Source: JACVRW01 sp963826165 (GTDB taxonomy: Bacteria; Actinomycetota; Thermoleophilia; Solirubrobacterales; Thermoleophilaceae). From it: a DNA stretch of 64,000 nucleotides. The stretch lies in contig CAWGWC010000007.1 of the NCBI GenBank assembly GCA_963826165.1, positions 496,001 to 560,000 of the forward strand. Direction: 5' to 3'. This document shows, in pieces, positions 30,976 to 40,849 of this stretch (position 1 is its first letter; each line of letters starts with the position of its first letter). The notes beneath the pieces were generated by a model, which searched no databases, was not told the origin of the DNA, and was given only the letters and a program-made list of their open reading frames with translations. The position numbers were made by a program, and so were the translations under genes.

Positions 30976-33587
30976 GACGAATCCGCCTGGGCGCGCCGCG
31001 GCCACAGGGCCAGCAGGTCGCGCACCCGGAACGGTCCGTGCTGCTCGGCCCAGACGAGGGCCGCGGGGAGCACCACCATCACGCCCACCAGCGACACGCT
31101 CAGGTCGACCACGGTGACGATGCCGAAATCGCGCAGCATCCGGATGTCCGAGGCGATCAGCGCCGCGAAGCCCGCCGTCGCGGTGGCGCCGGAGGCCAGC
31201 ACCGCCGCGCCGGTGGAGGCGTAGGTCAACTCGATGGCCCGGGCCGGGCCCGCGCCGGCTTCGCGCTCCTGGCGGTAGCGCGCCGACAGCAGGATGCTGA
31301 ACTCGGTCGAGATCGCGATCACCAGCGCCCCCAGTGCCACCGACATCGGGTTCAGGTCCACCTCGAGCGGTCCGGGCAGCAGGCCGAGCACGAACAGGAT
31401 CAGCGCCGACCAGCCGGTGGCGAGGGCGATCGGGATGAGGGGCACGGCCGCCTCCCGCGCCGAACGCCGCACCACGAACAGCACCGCGAACACACCGAGG
31501 AGCGCTGCCACCAGGGTCAGCGCGCGCCGCCACGGCGAGGAGAGCGCGCCGTTGGCCTCGGCTGCCAGCACGGGAAGGCCGACCACCGCGGCCTCGACTC
31601 CGGCCGGGGGGTCGAGGCGGCGCTTGATGTCGTCCACCACCTGCTTCTGCCGGGTCAGGGACATGAGGCGAATGCCGAAGGCGAGGTTGGCGGTACGGCG
31701 GTCCGCCGTGACCACACCCTGAGAGAAGTAGGCGGGCACGGTGTCGAGCAGGCGGCGGATCGACGCGCGGTCGGTGCCGCCGGTGAACAGGTCGGGGAGC
31801 GACAGGGCCGGGCACAGCTCCGGGGGGTTGCGCTCCTGGCCGCAGCGTCGTCCTTCCCGGTACCCGTGCTCCTGTAGCACCCGGTCCTGGAAGCGCGTCA
31901 TCCACGCGATCACCTCGGGCTCGGTGATGTCGTCGGCACGGACGGTCACGTCGATCTCGCCGGCCACGCCGGTCTCCTCCTGGAGCTCGTTCACGTCACG
32001 GAGGGCCTGCAGGTCCCGGGGCACGAGCTCACGGACGTCTGAGACCACCTCGCTCTGGGTGTCGAGAGCGATTCCCACCACGGCCACCACCAGCCCCACC
32101 GCCAGCACGCGCCGGGGATGGGCGAGCGCCACGCCCAGGGTGCGCCAGGCGCGGTTGGCCAGCCACTCGGAGACCGGATTGAGCCGGCGCTCCGCGGGGG
32201 CCGGGGCCCGAGGCGGGGGCACCGGACCGCCGCGAAAGCGGGTCAGGGCCGCGAAGCCGGCACACACCGCGCACACCAGGGCGAGCGCGATCCCCACCAC
32301 GATCAGCACCCCGAAGCCGCGCACCATGGGCACGGGTGAGAGCAGCAACACGAGGAAGCCCACCGCCGTGGCCACACCCGCCGTGAGGATCGTGGGCCCG
32401 CCGGCCGCCGCGGCGGCCGCGGCCGGCTCCCGTTCGCCCCCCGCCTGAGCCTCGTCGAAGCGGGCCTGGAACTGGATGGCGTAGTCCACGGCCAGGCCGA
32501 TCAGCACCGGGAGCACCGCGATCGAGGCCATGGTCAGATCGCCACCCAGCAGGGACAGCCCGCCGAAGGTCATGGCCGCGGCGGCCAGCGCCAATGCCAG
32601 CGGCAGGAGCCGCAGCCGCGAGCGGAAGACGAGCGCCAGCGTGGCCCCCATGAGGAGCACGGCGGCGGCCAGCAGGACGAAGATCGAGTCCTGCACGGCG
32701 TCGGCGAGTCCCTCGGTGACCACCGGCACCCCGGTGACGATGTAGCGGGCACCCTCGCGCGGCCGAAAGGCCTTCTGCGCGGCGGCCTCCTCGATCAGGG
32801 CGATCGCGCGGGTGCGCTCGCTCTCCGAGAGGCCGGGACGCATGCGGATCTGGATTAGCGCGGCGTTGCGCGACGGGAACAGGTACGCGAAGCGCGACTT
32901 GGGCGTGCCGGCCTGGAGCGCGTCAGAGTCGAACACCAGGGTCGAGACGAAGTTCGGATCGTTGATGCGCGGGATGTCGGTGAGCCCGTAGCGCAGCCCC
33001 AGCTGGAGGACCTGCTGGATGAACTGGGCCTCCACCGCCTGGCGGGCGGCCGCGGCGAGGCGGCGCTGCTCGGCCGGGGGATCGCCGCGTCTCGCCGACA
33101 GGCGGCGCGCGGCCCGAGCCGCCCGGTCGGCCTGGGTCCCGCTGGCCCGCTGCCGGGCGGTGAACTGGTCGGCGATCTGCACGGCCGCGGTGTTGATGAA
33201 GGTGCCGGGTCCATAGACCGCCTTGGCCGGCTTGAGCGCGGCCAGCTCGCGACACACCTCCGGCAGCTCCTTGAGCCCGCGCTCGGGCGCGTTGCCCGAC
33301 AGGCAGCCCTCGAGCGCCAGCACCCGCGACAGGTCTTCGGTGAGCACGGTGCGCGAGAGCTCTCCCTGGACCATCACCAGAACGGCGTCGTCGCCGAAGT
33401 CCTGCTTGAAGCGCTCATTGGCCCGGTAACTCTCGGAGCCGGGATCGACCAGCGTGCTGGTGGCGGCGCTCGGCTCCAGGCGCAGCGCCAGCGCCGCACC
33501 GCCGAGCGCCAGGACGGCCGTGAGCGCCAACACGAGCAGCGGCCGGCGCGTGACCCCGCGCACCACCCATCCGAGCAGATCCCTCAC
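30972..33587 (-). CDS. MMPL/RND family lipid transporter
   Basis: An 871-residue polytopic protein of the MMPL family, with two repeats of six helices and two large extracytoplasmic loops. The N-terminal helix is PLLVLALTAVLALGGAALAL; the sterol-sensing-like segment MASIAVLPVLIGLAVDYAIQFQ occurs in the first repeat and VALGALVIAISTEFSILLSARY in the second. Such proteins move lipids across the membrane using the proton gradient. It lies 21 bases after the last MCE gene, so it probably works with the mce system. The ATG is at 33587. Confidence 0.9.
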   Translation of the reverse strand: MRDLLGWVVRGVTRRPLLVLALTAVLALGGAALALRLEPSAATSTLVDPGSESYRANERFKQDFGDDAVLVMVQGELSRTVLTEDLSRVLALEGCLSGNAPERGLKELPEVCRELAALKPAKAVYGPGTFINTAAVQIADQFTARQRASGTQADRAARAARRLSARRGDPPAEQRRLAAAARQAVEAQFIQQVLQLGLRYGLTDIPRINDPNFVSTLVFDSDALQAGTPKSRFAYLFPSRNAALIQIRMRPGLSESERTRAIALIEEAAAQKAFRPREGARYIVTGVPVVTEGLADAVQDSIFVLLAAAVLLMGATLALVFRSRLRLLPLALALAAAAMTFGGLSLLGGDLTMASIAVLPVLIGLAVDYAIQFQARFDEAQAGGEREPAAAAAAAGGPTILTAGVATAVGFLVLLLSPVPMVRGFGVLIVVGIALALVCAVCAGFAALTRFRGGPVPPPRAPAPAERRLNPVSEWLANRAWRTLGVALAHPRRVLAVGLVVAVVGIALDTQSEVVSDVRELVPRDLQALRDVNELQEETGVAGEIDVTVRADDITEPEVIAWMTRFQDRVLQEHGYREGRRCGQERNPPELCPALSLPDLFTGGTDRASIRRLLDTVPAYFSQGVVTADRRTANLAFGIRLMSLTRQKQVVDDIKRRLDPPAGVEAAVVGLPVLAAEANGALSSPWRRALTLVAALLGVFAVLFVVRRSAREAAVPLIPIALATGWSALILFVLGLLPGPLEVDLNPMSVALGALVIAISTEFSILLSARYRQEREAGAGPARAIELTYASTGAAVLASGATATAGFAALIASDIRMLRDFGIVTVVDLSVSLVGVMVVLPAALVWAEQHGPFRVRDLLALWPRRAQADSS

Positions 33588-33608
33588 GTGACTCAGCTTA
33601 GGTAGAAG

Positions 33609-35108
33609 CTACGGCAGCGGCTGGAGCCGTGGGAAGACGCCCGACTGGCCCGCCAGCCGTCCGAGCGGCGCCTGGGGATCGCAGACCGGCGCGCGGCCCG
33701 TGTTCTCGGGTCCGCCGAACACGAACTCGGCGATGCCGGCTGCCTCGGCGGCGTTGAGGTACTGGTTGGCCGCCGGAGGAGCGGGCTGCGGATTGGCCGT
33801 GCACAGGTACGAGGCGAACGTCTCGAGGTGCCCTTCGGTGCGCAGCTTGTCGTACCCGCCCGGCTCGGTGTACGGGTTGGAGCGATTGGTGCCGAGCCGG
33901 AAGGGCCACCCGGCCACCATCTCGGGGTTGACCGGGTTGGAGGTGCGTAGGTAGTGGATGCGCTTGCCGCTTCCGTCAAGAGCAGCGTCCCTCGCCTGAG
34001 TGGCCGCAGAGTCGTTGGCAAAGAACGCGGCGATCTCGCGCTTGTAGAGCCCGAGGTAGTCCACCACCGGGGTGAGCTCCTTCAGGAACGGGTCGAGCCT
34101 CGCCAGCAGCGGCCTGGTGTTGTCGAGCACCTGCTCGGTGGCCGGGAGGCCGGTACGGGCCACCCGTACGAACGGTCCCAGGTCCCGGAAGAAGCCGTTC
34201 AGGTCCGGGGCCAGTTTGTCGAGGTCCACGAGAGTCGGCGACAACGCGCGGGCCGCGGGCCGCAGCTGGGTGATGAGCGGGTCGGTGTTCTCGGCAAAGC
34301 GGGTCAGGCGACGGGTGGTCTCACGGCCCTCGCGCAGGAAGGTGGGCAGCACACGGAAGGTGTCGGCCAGCTGGGCGTCGCGGGCCGCCACCGTCTCCCA
34401 TACCCGGTTGGAGTTGGAGATGAGGTCGCGAAGCTGGCCGTCGCGGGCGGTCAGAGCGTCGAACACCACCCCGGTGTCGCGGATGAAGCTCCGGGTGGCG
34501 CCACTCTGCTGGCGCAGCACGGAGAGCACGTCGCCGGTCTCCTCGGCGAAGGGCGTGAGCAGGCCGAGCGCGTCGTTGATCGCCTCGGCGTTGCCGAGCG
34601 CAGCCACGCCGGCCTGGTCGAGCCAGGTCGAGAAGCGCTCGCGGGTGGCGGGGTCGAAGGTGCGCAGGATCTCGTCGAGCTCAACTGTCTCGGCCACCTG
34701 GCCTGAGGCCAGCTGGCCCCCGTCCGGCACCCGCCCCGAGGACGTCGTGCCCGGCGACAGCTCCACGTAGGTCTCCCCCAGCAGCGTCTTCTGGCGGAGG
34801 ATGGCCCGCGTGTCCCGGGGGATCGGCGCGTAGCGCGCGTCGATCTCGAGCTCGGTCTCTGTGAGCCCGCTCTGCTTGTTGGCGTCCGTCTTCTTGACCC
34901 GCCCCACGGGCACGCCGGAGATGCGCACGTCCGCCTCCTGGGCCAGCTGGGTGGCCTCCGGGAAAGCCACGTTCACCCGGTAGCCCTTGGGCTGCAGCGG
35001 CACAGAACCGCCGAAGCTCAGCCAGAGGAAGATCAGGATGCCGAAGCAGGACAGCGCGAACGCCACCATGGCGAAGATGCGGCCGAAACTGGGAGTCTGC
35101 TTGATCAC
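33609..35108 (-). CDS. MCE family protein, sixth of six
   Basis: A 499-residue MCE protein: an N-terminal transmembrane anchor (IFAMVAFALSCFGILIFLWL), one MCE/MlaD domain (YRVNVAFPEATQLAQEADVR, then ISGVPVGRVKK and LLGETYVELSPG), a long helical region that would build the needle/tunnel, and a Pro/Asn-rich C-terminus with cysteines (SYLCTANPQPAPP). MCE proteins form hexameric lipid-conducting tunnels. The GTG start at 35108 overlaps the preceding MCE stop (GTGA). Last of the six MCE genes in transcription order. Confidence 0.9.
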   Translation of the reverse strand: MIKQTPSFGRIFAMVAFALSCFGILIFLWLSFGGSVPLQPKGYRVNVAFPEATQLAQEADVRISGVPVGRVKKTDANKQSGLTETELEIDARYAPIPRDTRAILRQKTLLGETYVELSPGTTSSGRVPDGGQLASGQVAETVELDEILRTFDPATRERFSTWLDQAGVAALGNAEAINDALGLLTPFAEETGDVLSVLRQQSGATRSFIRDTGVVFDALTARDGQLRDLISNSNRVWETVAARDAQLADTFRVLPTFLREGRETTRRLTRFAENTDPLITQLRPAARALSPTLVDLDKLAPDLNGFFRDLGPFVRVARTGLPATEQVLDNTRPLLARLDPFLKELTPVVDYLGLYKREIAAFFANDSAATQARDAALDGSGKRIHYLRTSNPVNPEMVAGWPFRLGTNRSNPYTEPGGYDKLRTEGHLETFASYLCTANPQPAPPAANQYLNAAEAAGIAEFVFGGPENTGRAPVCDPQAPLGRLAGQSGVFPRLQPLP

Positions 35109-36478
35109 GGCGGGAGGTCGTTGGGCGGGTTCTGGGGACAGACATCCGGCTCGGCGGGCAGATTGAGCAGCCTCGTCAGCAGGCCGAGCTCCGGGTTGCC
35201 GCGCACGACCGCCCCCAGGGTCTGGTAGGCGGGGCACCCGACGAGCACGAGGCCGCGGCGGATCGGCCCGTGCGCATCTTGGAGCGTGTAGAGAGTCGCG
35301 CCGTTGTGCGCGGTCCAGGCACTCCAGAACAGGAACGAGTCAGAGGCGCCGGGCGGGTTGTAGGCCAGGATGTTGAAGAACTTGTTCAGCACCTTGAAGC
35401 TCTTCGTGAGTCGCGGGGTCACGATGCCGAGCTTCTCGCTGGCGCTGCGCAGGTCGCGCACCGTGGGCTGCACGTCGCGGGCGAACGGCCTGATCTGATC
35501 GCGGATGATCGGGGTGGTCTCGCGGAAGAAGGGCTGGGTCTTCTCGAGGGCGGGACCGAGGTTGCGCGCGAAGGGCCGCAGCCGCTCCAGCGCCGGGCCC
35601 AGCTCACCGGCCAATGCCCCGGTCTTGCGCAGCGTCGTCTCGGTCTGATCGAGGGCGCCCGGGAAGAGCTGGAGCGCATCGCGCAGTGCCGTTTCCTCCG
35701 ACGCGAACGCCTCGAAGTTCGCGTTGGCCGAGTCCACGAGCGCGGCCAGCTGCTGGTCGCGCCCGGCGAGCGCGGTGGAGAACTCCTGGAAGTTGTGGAT
35801 CACGTTGCGGATGTTGGTGCGGCGCCGGGCCAGCAGCCGGGTGAGCTTGTTGCCATAGCGCGCGGTGGGCTCGAAGCGCTTGAGCGTCTCGCGCAGATCC
35901 TGGGCTGCCGTCTGGTCGAACCGCTGGTCGGCGCCGGTGGCCTTGTCGTCGAAGGCCAGTCCGCCGGCGTTCAGCAGCACGCGTAGGTACGCGCGCGTGT
36001 CTCCGTCCAGCTCGGCCAGGATCTCGTCGGAGTTCACGTCGGGCAGCGTGTTGGCCACGGGCACGCTGCCGCCCTCCTCGATCTCTCCCGCCGCCTCCGT
36101 GCCCGGGTCGAGCGCGAGGTACATGTCCTTGAGGCCGGTCTTCGGACGCAGCAGGATGGTGGCGTCCTTGTAGATCGGCTTGTACTCGTCGCGGATTCGC
36201 ATCCGCACCTGTGCGCGGCCGTCCTCCAGCGTGACCGAGCCCACGTCGCCCACCTTGACGCCGGCGATGTTCACCGTCTGGCCCTGGCCGGGCACCACGG
36301 CCTGAGCGGTCTGCAGCTCGGCGTTGACCTCGTAGAAGTCGGTGCCGATGACCGGGAACCAGGCGGGCAGGTAGAAGCGCTGGTTGGTGAGGATGTAGGA
36401 CCCCACGCCGACGGCCAGCACGAACAGAACGACGATCGCGATGAACACCGGCGCCTGCTTCTTGATCTGACGGATCAC
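35105..36478 (-). CDS. MCE family protein, fifth of six
   Basis: A 457-residue MCE protein with an N-terminal anchor (PVFIAIVVLFVLAVGVGSYIL), an MCE domain (YEVNAELQTAQAVVPGQG, NIAGVKVGDVGSV, and GLKDMYLALDPG) and a helical region rich in Leu heptads, ending in a Cys-containing tail (PDVCPQNPPNDLPP). No lipobox is present, unlike mycobacterial MceE. The GTG start overlaps the preceding stop (GTGA), as at every MCE-MCE junction here. Confidence 0.9.
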   Translation of the reverse strand: MIRQIKKQAPVFIAIVVLFVLAVGVGSYILTNQRFYLPAWFPVIGTDFYEVNAELQTAQAVVPGQGQTVNIAGVKVGDVGSVTLEDGRAQVRMRIRDEYKPIYKDATILLRPKTGLKDMYLALDPGTEAAGEIEEGGSVPVANTLPDVNSDEILAELDGDTRAYLRVLLNAGGLAFDDKATGADQRFDQTAAQDLRETLKRFEPTARYGNKLTRLLARRRTNIRNVIHNFQEFSTALAGRDQQLAALVDSANANFEAFASEETALRDALQLFPGALDQTETTLRKTGALAGELGPALERLRPFARNLGPALEKTQPFFRETTPIIRDQIRPFARDVQPTVRDLRSASEKLGIVTPRLTKSFKVLNKFFNILAYNPPGASDSFLFWSAWTAHNGATLYTLQDAHGPIRRGLVLVGCPAYQTLGAVVRGNPELGLLTRLLNLPAEPDVCPQNPPNDLPP

Positions 36479-37914
36479 GGGCCGCCCCCGATCCGCGCGT
36501 CGCTCAGATCAGGCACCGGATTGCGGTGACAGGCGTAGTTCCCCTTGTAGGGCGGACGGGCGGTCTTGGCCGGACGGGACCCGAGCGGCGGCAGCGTGGC
36601 GTTGGCGAACAGCGGCGACGCGCCCACCTGCGGGGTCTGCACCTGGTTGGCGCCGCCGCCGGCCTGGAAGCGCACGTAGGTGCCGTTGCCGTCGAAGTTC
36701 TGCGACTCGCCGGTGAGCGAGACCAGCGACTGGAAGAACTCCTCGTAGTTGCGCAGCCCGGTCGAGAGGTTGCCGTCCTGAATGCGCTGCTCCTGCGTGG
36801 GCAGCACCACCTCGAGCTGACAGCGGTTGAACAGGTTGAGCTGGGGCAGCAACTTCACCTGCCCGTCCACGAACGTCGCGAAGTCGGTCACCGCCGGCTC
36901 GAGCTCGTTCACGAGGCCCTGCAGCTCGGGCTTCGACAGGAGGGCTCGCGTCTGGCGGATCCAGGGGAAGCCGGCCTCGATGGTGGCCGGCGTCTCACGG
37001 ACGCCCGGGATGATCTCGAGCGCGAAGGCCCGGGTGGAGGGGAAGGCGGCGTTCAGGTTGTCCAGCGCGGGGTTGGCGGCGTCGAGCACCTCGGGCAGCT
37101 CGGCGATGGTCTCGCGCAGGTTGCCCTCCTCGGACGCCAGCGCCCCCATCGTCGTGTTGAAGTTGGTGATGAGGTCCTTGAGCTGCGTCTCGCGCGAGGA
37201 CAGGGCGGCAAAGATCTTCTGCTGGCTTCCGATGAGCTTGGACAGGTCGCGCGCGTCGGTACCGAGCAGCGCCTGGTTGACGATGGCGGTGTCGCGCAGT
37301 GAGTCCGACGAGTAGTCGAGCGACTTGTTGAGGGCCTCGGCCGCGGTGAGCCCCTGCACCTCGGGCACCTGGTCGTCGTCCTCGCCCTCCTGCGGCTCTC
37401 CGTTGATGGCCTCGCCGTAGCCCACCAACAACTTCTTCAGGTCCTCGCGGGTGTTGGTCTGCAGCGTGCCCAGCACCTGGTCGATCTGCACCGGCGCCGA
37501 CGTCTGGGAGGCCGGGACGGTGAAGCCGCTGTCGGCCTCCGGCGAGTCCGGCGTGCCGGGGCGGATGTCCATGAACAGGTTGCCCTCGAAGAAGATGCGC
37601 GGTCGCACCTTGATCTCGGCGTTCTCGTGGATCGGGAGGGCCTCCTCGTCGAGCTTCATGGTGACCTCGACGGCGGGCGAGTCGCCCCCGATCGACTCGA
37701 CTCCGGCGACCTTGCCCACGTCCACGCCCGCGATGCGAACGGCCTGGTTCTTCTGGATGGGTGGCGCGTTCTCGAAGACGGCCTTGAGCTCGTAGGGCTT
37801 GGTGAACGGGATGTCCTTCGTGAAGGCGAGGAACACCGCCACCGCGAGCACGACGATGGCGATCAGGCCCACCTGGAGGGCGGTGAACCGGTCGCGTCCC
37901 GGCGCACGCCTCAC
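36475..37914 (-). CDS. MCE family protein, fourth of six
   Basis: A 479-residue MCE protein: anchor helix (LQVGLIAIVVLAVAVFLAF), MCE domain (YELKAVFENAPPIQKNQ, RIAGVDVGKVAGV, and FFEGNLFMDIRPG), a long amphipathic helical part, and a C-terminal Gly/Pro-rich region (YKGNYACHRNPVPDL). It contains an acidic insertion EPQEGEDDDQVPE after the MCE domain. The GTG start at 37914 overlaps the upstream stop (GTGA); the longer frame is rejected. Confidence 0.9.
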   Translation of the reverse strand: MRRAPGRDRFTALQVGLIAIVVLAVAVFLAFTKDIPFTKPYELKAVFENAPPIQKNQAVRIAGVDVGKVAGVESIGGDSPAVEVTMKLDEEALPIHENAEIKVRPRIFFEGNLFMDIRPGTPDSPEADSGFTVPASQTSAPVQIDQVLGTLQTNTREDLKKLLVGYGEAINGEPQEGEDDDQVPEVQGLTAAEALNKSLDYSSDSLRDTAIVNQALLGTDARDLSKLIGSQQKIFAALSSRETQLKDLITNFNTTMGALASEEGNLRETIAELPEVLDAANPALDNLNAAFPSTRAFALEIIPGVRETPATIEAGFPWIRQTRALLSKPELQGLVNELEPAVTDFATFVDGQVKLLPQLNLFNRCQLEVVLPTQEQRIQDGNLSTGLRNYEEFFQSLVSLTGESQNFDGNGTYVRFQAGGGANQVQTPQVGASPLFANATLPPLGSRPAKTARPPYKGNYACHRNPVPDLSDARIGGGP

Positions 37915-39371
37915 GGGCTCACCCCCGCCGCGGCGGCGTTGATGCCCTTCTGGCCGCTGGTCTTGGTGCGCAGCGGGCCGGGGGCGTTGCTCAACACGGT
38001 CTGCCCGCGAACGAACTCCTCGTTCCCGGCCTCGCACTCCTTGGGCTGTCCGGGAGCGGCTGAGTTGGGATAGGGGTTGTTGTGCAGATGGTTGATCCGC
38101 GAAGGCCCGTCCGCCGGAGCATCCGAGGGACCGCCCTCGCTGTTCGGACCCAGCGTCAGGTCCTCCTCGGTGGGCGCCGAGATGATCTGGAAGCGCTGCC
38201 AGTTGCCGTTGGCGTCGCCCTCGGAGAGGAGGCTCGCCGCGTTGCGGAACCAGAGCGTGGCGTAGTTGCAGACGGTCTGCGCGGGCGTGAGGAAGTCGAG
38301 CGTGGGCCGCAGCGAAGCCGAGACCCGGGTGAGCTGGTCCACGCCCTGGCGCACCAGCGGATCGTCGGAGAAGTCGGCGACCGCCTCGAACACGTCGGCC
38401 AGGTCCTCGTTGGTGCGGATCGTCTTGGGCAGCACCTCCGTGCCGGCCTCGAAGGCGTCGGCCAGGATCGGGGCTGCGCGCGGGAGCACCGCCACGCCTG
38501 GACGCAGCTCCCGGAAGAAGGCGGTGTTGTTGCGGATGAACGGGCGCTGACGCGGGAAGTCGCGGATCGCGACCTCCTCGCTGATCGGTCCCTCGGAGAT
38601 GGTCTCCTGCAGGAAGGGCCGGGCCACCGAGGCCAGCGCGGTGAAGCTCGTGTCCAGGTTCACGAACAGGGAGGCCTGCTCCTCGGCCACCGGGGCCACC
38701 TCGCCGGCGGCGCGGCCGAGCGCGCGGAAGAAGCGGTCCAGGCCGGTGCGCGGGTCCGACAGATTGCGGGCCACCGGCTCGAGGTCCGACAGCAGCGGCA
38801 CGAACTCCTCGATGGCCAGGTTGAGGTCCTGGCCGCGCCCGGCGAAGCCCCCACCGAAGCCGTCGAGCGAGTTGCGCGAGCCAACCCGCGCCTTGTCGTC
38901 GAACATGTTGAACAGGTCGGTGAGCTCCACCACCTCGGGGCGGGCCTGGCGCAACGGGATGGTCGCGCCCGGCTTGAGGCCCGCCCGCCCGGCGCCCGGG
39001 ATGACCTCGACGTACTTGAGGCCGAGGGATGAACGCGGGCGCACCAGCAGCGTCGAGTCGGCCGGCAGCGGCTCGATGTCCTTGTCGAGCTTCATCGTCA
39101 CCTGCGCGTAGGTCGAGCCGTCCTCCTGCTTGCGCGGCTCGATGTCGGAGATGAAGCCGATGCGGGCACCGCCGATGCGGACCTCGAAGCCCTGCACCAG
39201 CTGAGAGGCGTTGGGGAGGTTCGCCTTGAGGTCGTAGGTCGGCACGAAGGGGAGGCCCGAGTTGGCGTTGTAGCTCAGGAAGACGGCGACGATCGTGACC
39301 AGCACGGTCACCGCTCCCACCAGCACCGGGCTGGCGGTGAGCGCGGCTCCTCCCGAGCGGCGCGGGCTCAC
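37911..39371 (-). CDS. MCE family protein, third of six
   Basis: A 486-residue MCE protein: anchor helix (VLVGAVTVLVTIVAVFLSY), MCE domain (YDLKANLPNASQLVQGFEVR, RIGGARIGFISDI, and SSLGLKYVEVIPG), a helical tunnel-forming region and a polar C-terminus. Its start overlaps the preceding MCE stop by four bases. It shows the same architecture as its neighbours, consistent with a hetero-hexamer. Confidence 0.9.
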   Translation of the reverse strand: MSPRRSGGAALTASPVLVGAVTVLVTIVAVFLSYNANSGLPFVPTYDLKANLPNASQLVQGFEVRIGGARIGFISDIEPRKQEDGSTYAQVTMKLDKDIEPLPADSTLLVRPRSSLGLKYVEVIPGAGRAGLKPGATIPLRQARPEVVELTDLFNMFDDKARVGSRNSLDGFGGGFAGRGQDLNLAIEEFVPLLSDLEPVARNLSDPRTGLDRFFRALGRAAGEVAPVAEEQASLFVNLDTSFTALASVARPFLQETISEGPISEEVAIRDFPRQRPFIRNNTAFFRELRPGVAVLPRAAPILADAFEAGTEVLPKTIRTNEDLADVFEAVADFSDDPLVRQGVDQLTRVSASLRPTLDFLTPAQTVCNYATLWFRNAASLLSEGDANGNWQRFQIISAPTEEDLTLGPNSEGGPSDAPADGPSRINHLHNNPYPNSAAPGQPKECEAGNEEFVRGQTVLSNAPGPLRTKTSGQKGINAAAAGVSP

Positions 39372-40849
39372 TCGCCGTCTCCCAGCAGGTAGTCGAGTGC
39401 GGGCTCGCCAGTGCCCTTCAGCGCGGGCGAACCGCCTCGGGCCCGCTCACGCAGCGTGCTCAGGTTGCGCTCACGCTCACGCGTCTCGGCGCTGGTGCCA
39501 CCCTGTCCCAAGAGCGCGCCGAGGACGGAGCCCGTGGGGGCCACGCTGCCGCCCCCCTCGACCTGCGGCGCGTTGCGCGCCGCCAGGCTTGCCGAGCTGG
39601 GAGCCGGCTCGGCAGCAGTGTTGTAGAAGTTGGCCGAGCAGTTGATGTTCTCCTCGGCAGGATTGTCGTCGTAGGTCGAGCAGAGGTTGGTCACCAGGCC
39701 GGCGCGCAGGTAGTGCCCGAGGCTGTCGAAGCCGTTGGTGGCCAGGGCGGCGTAGTAGAGGAAGTCGTTGATGCGCTCAGGGCCGCTGGTCTCGTCGAGA
39801 CTCTCTGTGAGCTGATCGAGGTCCACCGAGACGGGAGCCAGCTGCGTGCCCAGCCGGTTGAGGTCCTGGATCAGCGGGCGCGCCCGGATCAGCGCCGGGC
39901 GACCGCGTTCGAGCGCGTCCCCGAGGCTCGGGAGGGCCGCGCGCGAGGCGTCGGCGAGGGTGCCCTGTGCCTTGATCAGCCGACCGAGGGCGGGCGCCGA
40001 CGCGCGCAGGTCGGCCAGCAGCGGGGTGCCCTGGTCGGCGAAGCCCTCGAGATCGGCCATGAGCGGGCGCAGCTCGGAGAGGAACTCCGGAAGCAGCTCG
40101 ATGCCCCGCGCGAGGTCGCCGCGGCGCTCGGCCGAGGCCTCGCTGGTGGCGTTCGCCTGAACGATGAAGTCGGCGAACGCCTCCTTTTCGCGCGCCAGCG
40201 GCGCCAGCACCGTGTCGGAGTTGCGCGCCAGGCTGGCCAGCTCGCGGTTCTGCTGCGAGAGGATCTGGAGCACCTCGTCGGTCTCCTTCAACGCCGGGTT
40301 GGCGCGATGGATGACCTCGTTCAGCTCCTCACCCCGCCCGGCGAGAGCGGTGCCGAACTCGTTGAGCAGTATCGAGAAGCGCTCCCGGTAGGGCAGCCGC
40401 AGGGTGTTGTTGATTAGATCGAGGTCCACGGGTGCGCTCGTGTTGGCCACGGGCAGCAGCCGCTCTCCCTTGCCGTCGCCCTCCTCGATCTCCCGCAGCG
40501 GGGCCGCGTCGGGGGTGCCGGGCTCGCACTCCACGAACTTCTCGCCGATCAGCCCCTGAGCGCCGATCGAGCAGGAGGCGTCAGCCTTCCAGGGCACGAA
40601 GTCCGTGTTGTCGATGCGCAGGGTGACCGCCGCCTTCTCGTCCTCGGTCACGTCCATGTCGCTGATCTGTCCCACCGGGACGCCGGCGATCTTCACGTCC
40701 TCACCGGGGACGATCGTGGAGGCGTTGTCGAAGATCGCACGCACGTAGTAGGCGTCCTGGGTGTCGTCGTCGCTCGCCTCGCGCGCGATTCCGATCACGA
40801 TCCAGGGCACGATCGCCACCAACAGCCCGATCAGGACGATCCGCCTCAT
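39368..40849 (-). CDS. MCE family protein, second of six
   Basis: A 493-residue MCE protein: anchor helix (IVLIGLLVAIVPWIVIGIA), MCE domain (YYVRAIFDNASTIVPGEDVK, KIAGVPVGQISDM, and GLIGEKFVECEPG), a helical region and a long polar C-terminal tail (ending with EPALDYLLGDGE). Cysteines occur in SCSIGAQ and ECEPG of the MCE domain and in NLCSTYDDNP. The start overlaps the first MCE gene's stop by four bases. Confidence 0.9.
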   Translation of the reverse strand: MRRIVLIGLLVAIVPWIVIGIAREASDDDTQDAYYVRAIFDNASTIVPGEDVKIAGVPVGQISDMDVTEDEKAAVTLRIDNTDFVPWKADASCSIGAQGLIGEKFVECEPGTPDAAPLREIEEGDGKGERLLPVANTSAPVDLDLINNTLRLPYRERFSILLNEFGTALAGRGEELNEVIHRANPALKETDEVLQILSQQNRELASLARNSDTVLAPLAREKEAFADFIVQANATSEASAERRGDLARGIELLPEFLSELRPLMADLEGFADQGTPLLADLRASAPALGRLIKAQGTLADASRAALPSLGDALERGRPALIRARPLIQDLNRLGTQLAPVSVDLDQLTESLDETSGPERINDFLYYAALATNGFDSLGHYLRAGLVTNLCSTYDDNPAEENINCSANFYNTAAEPAPSSASLAARNAPQVEGGGSVAPTGSVLGALLGQGGTSAETRERERNLSTLRERARGGSPALKGTGEPALDYLLGDGE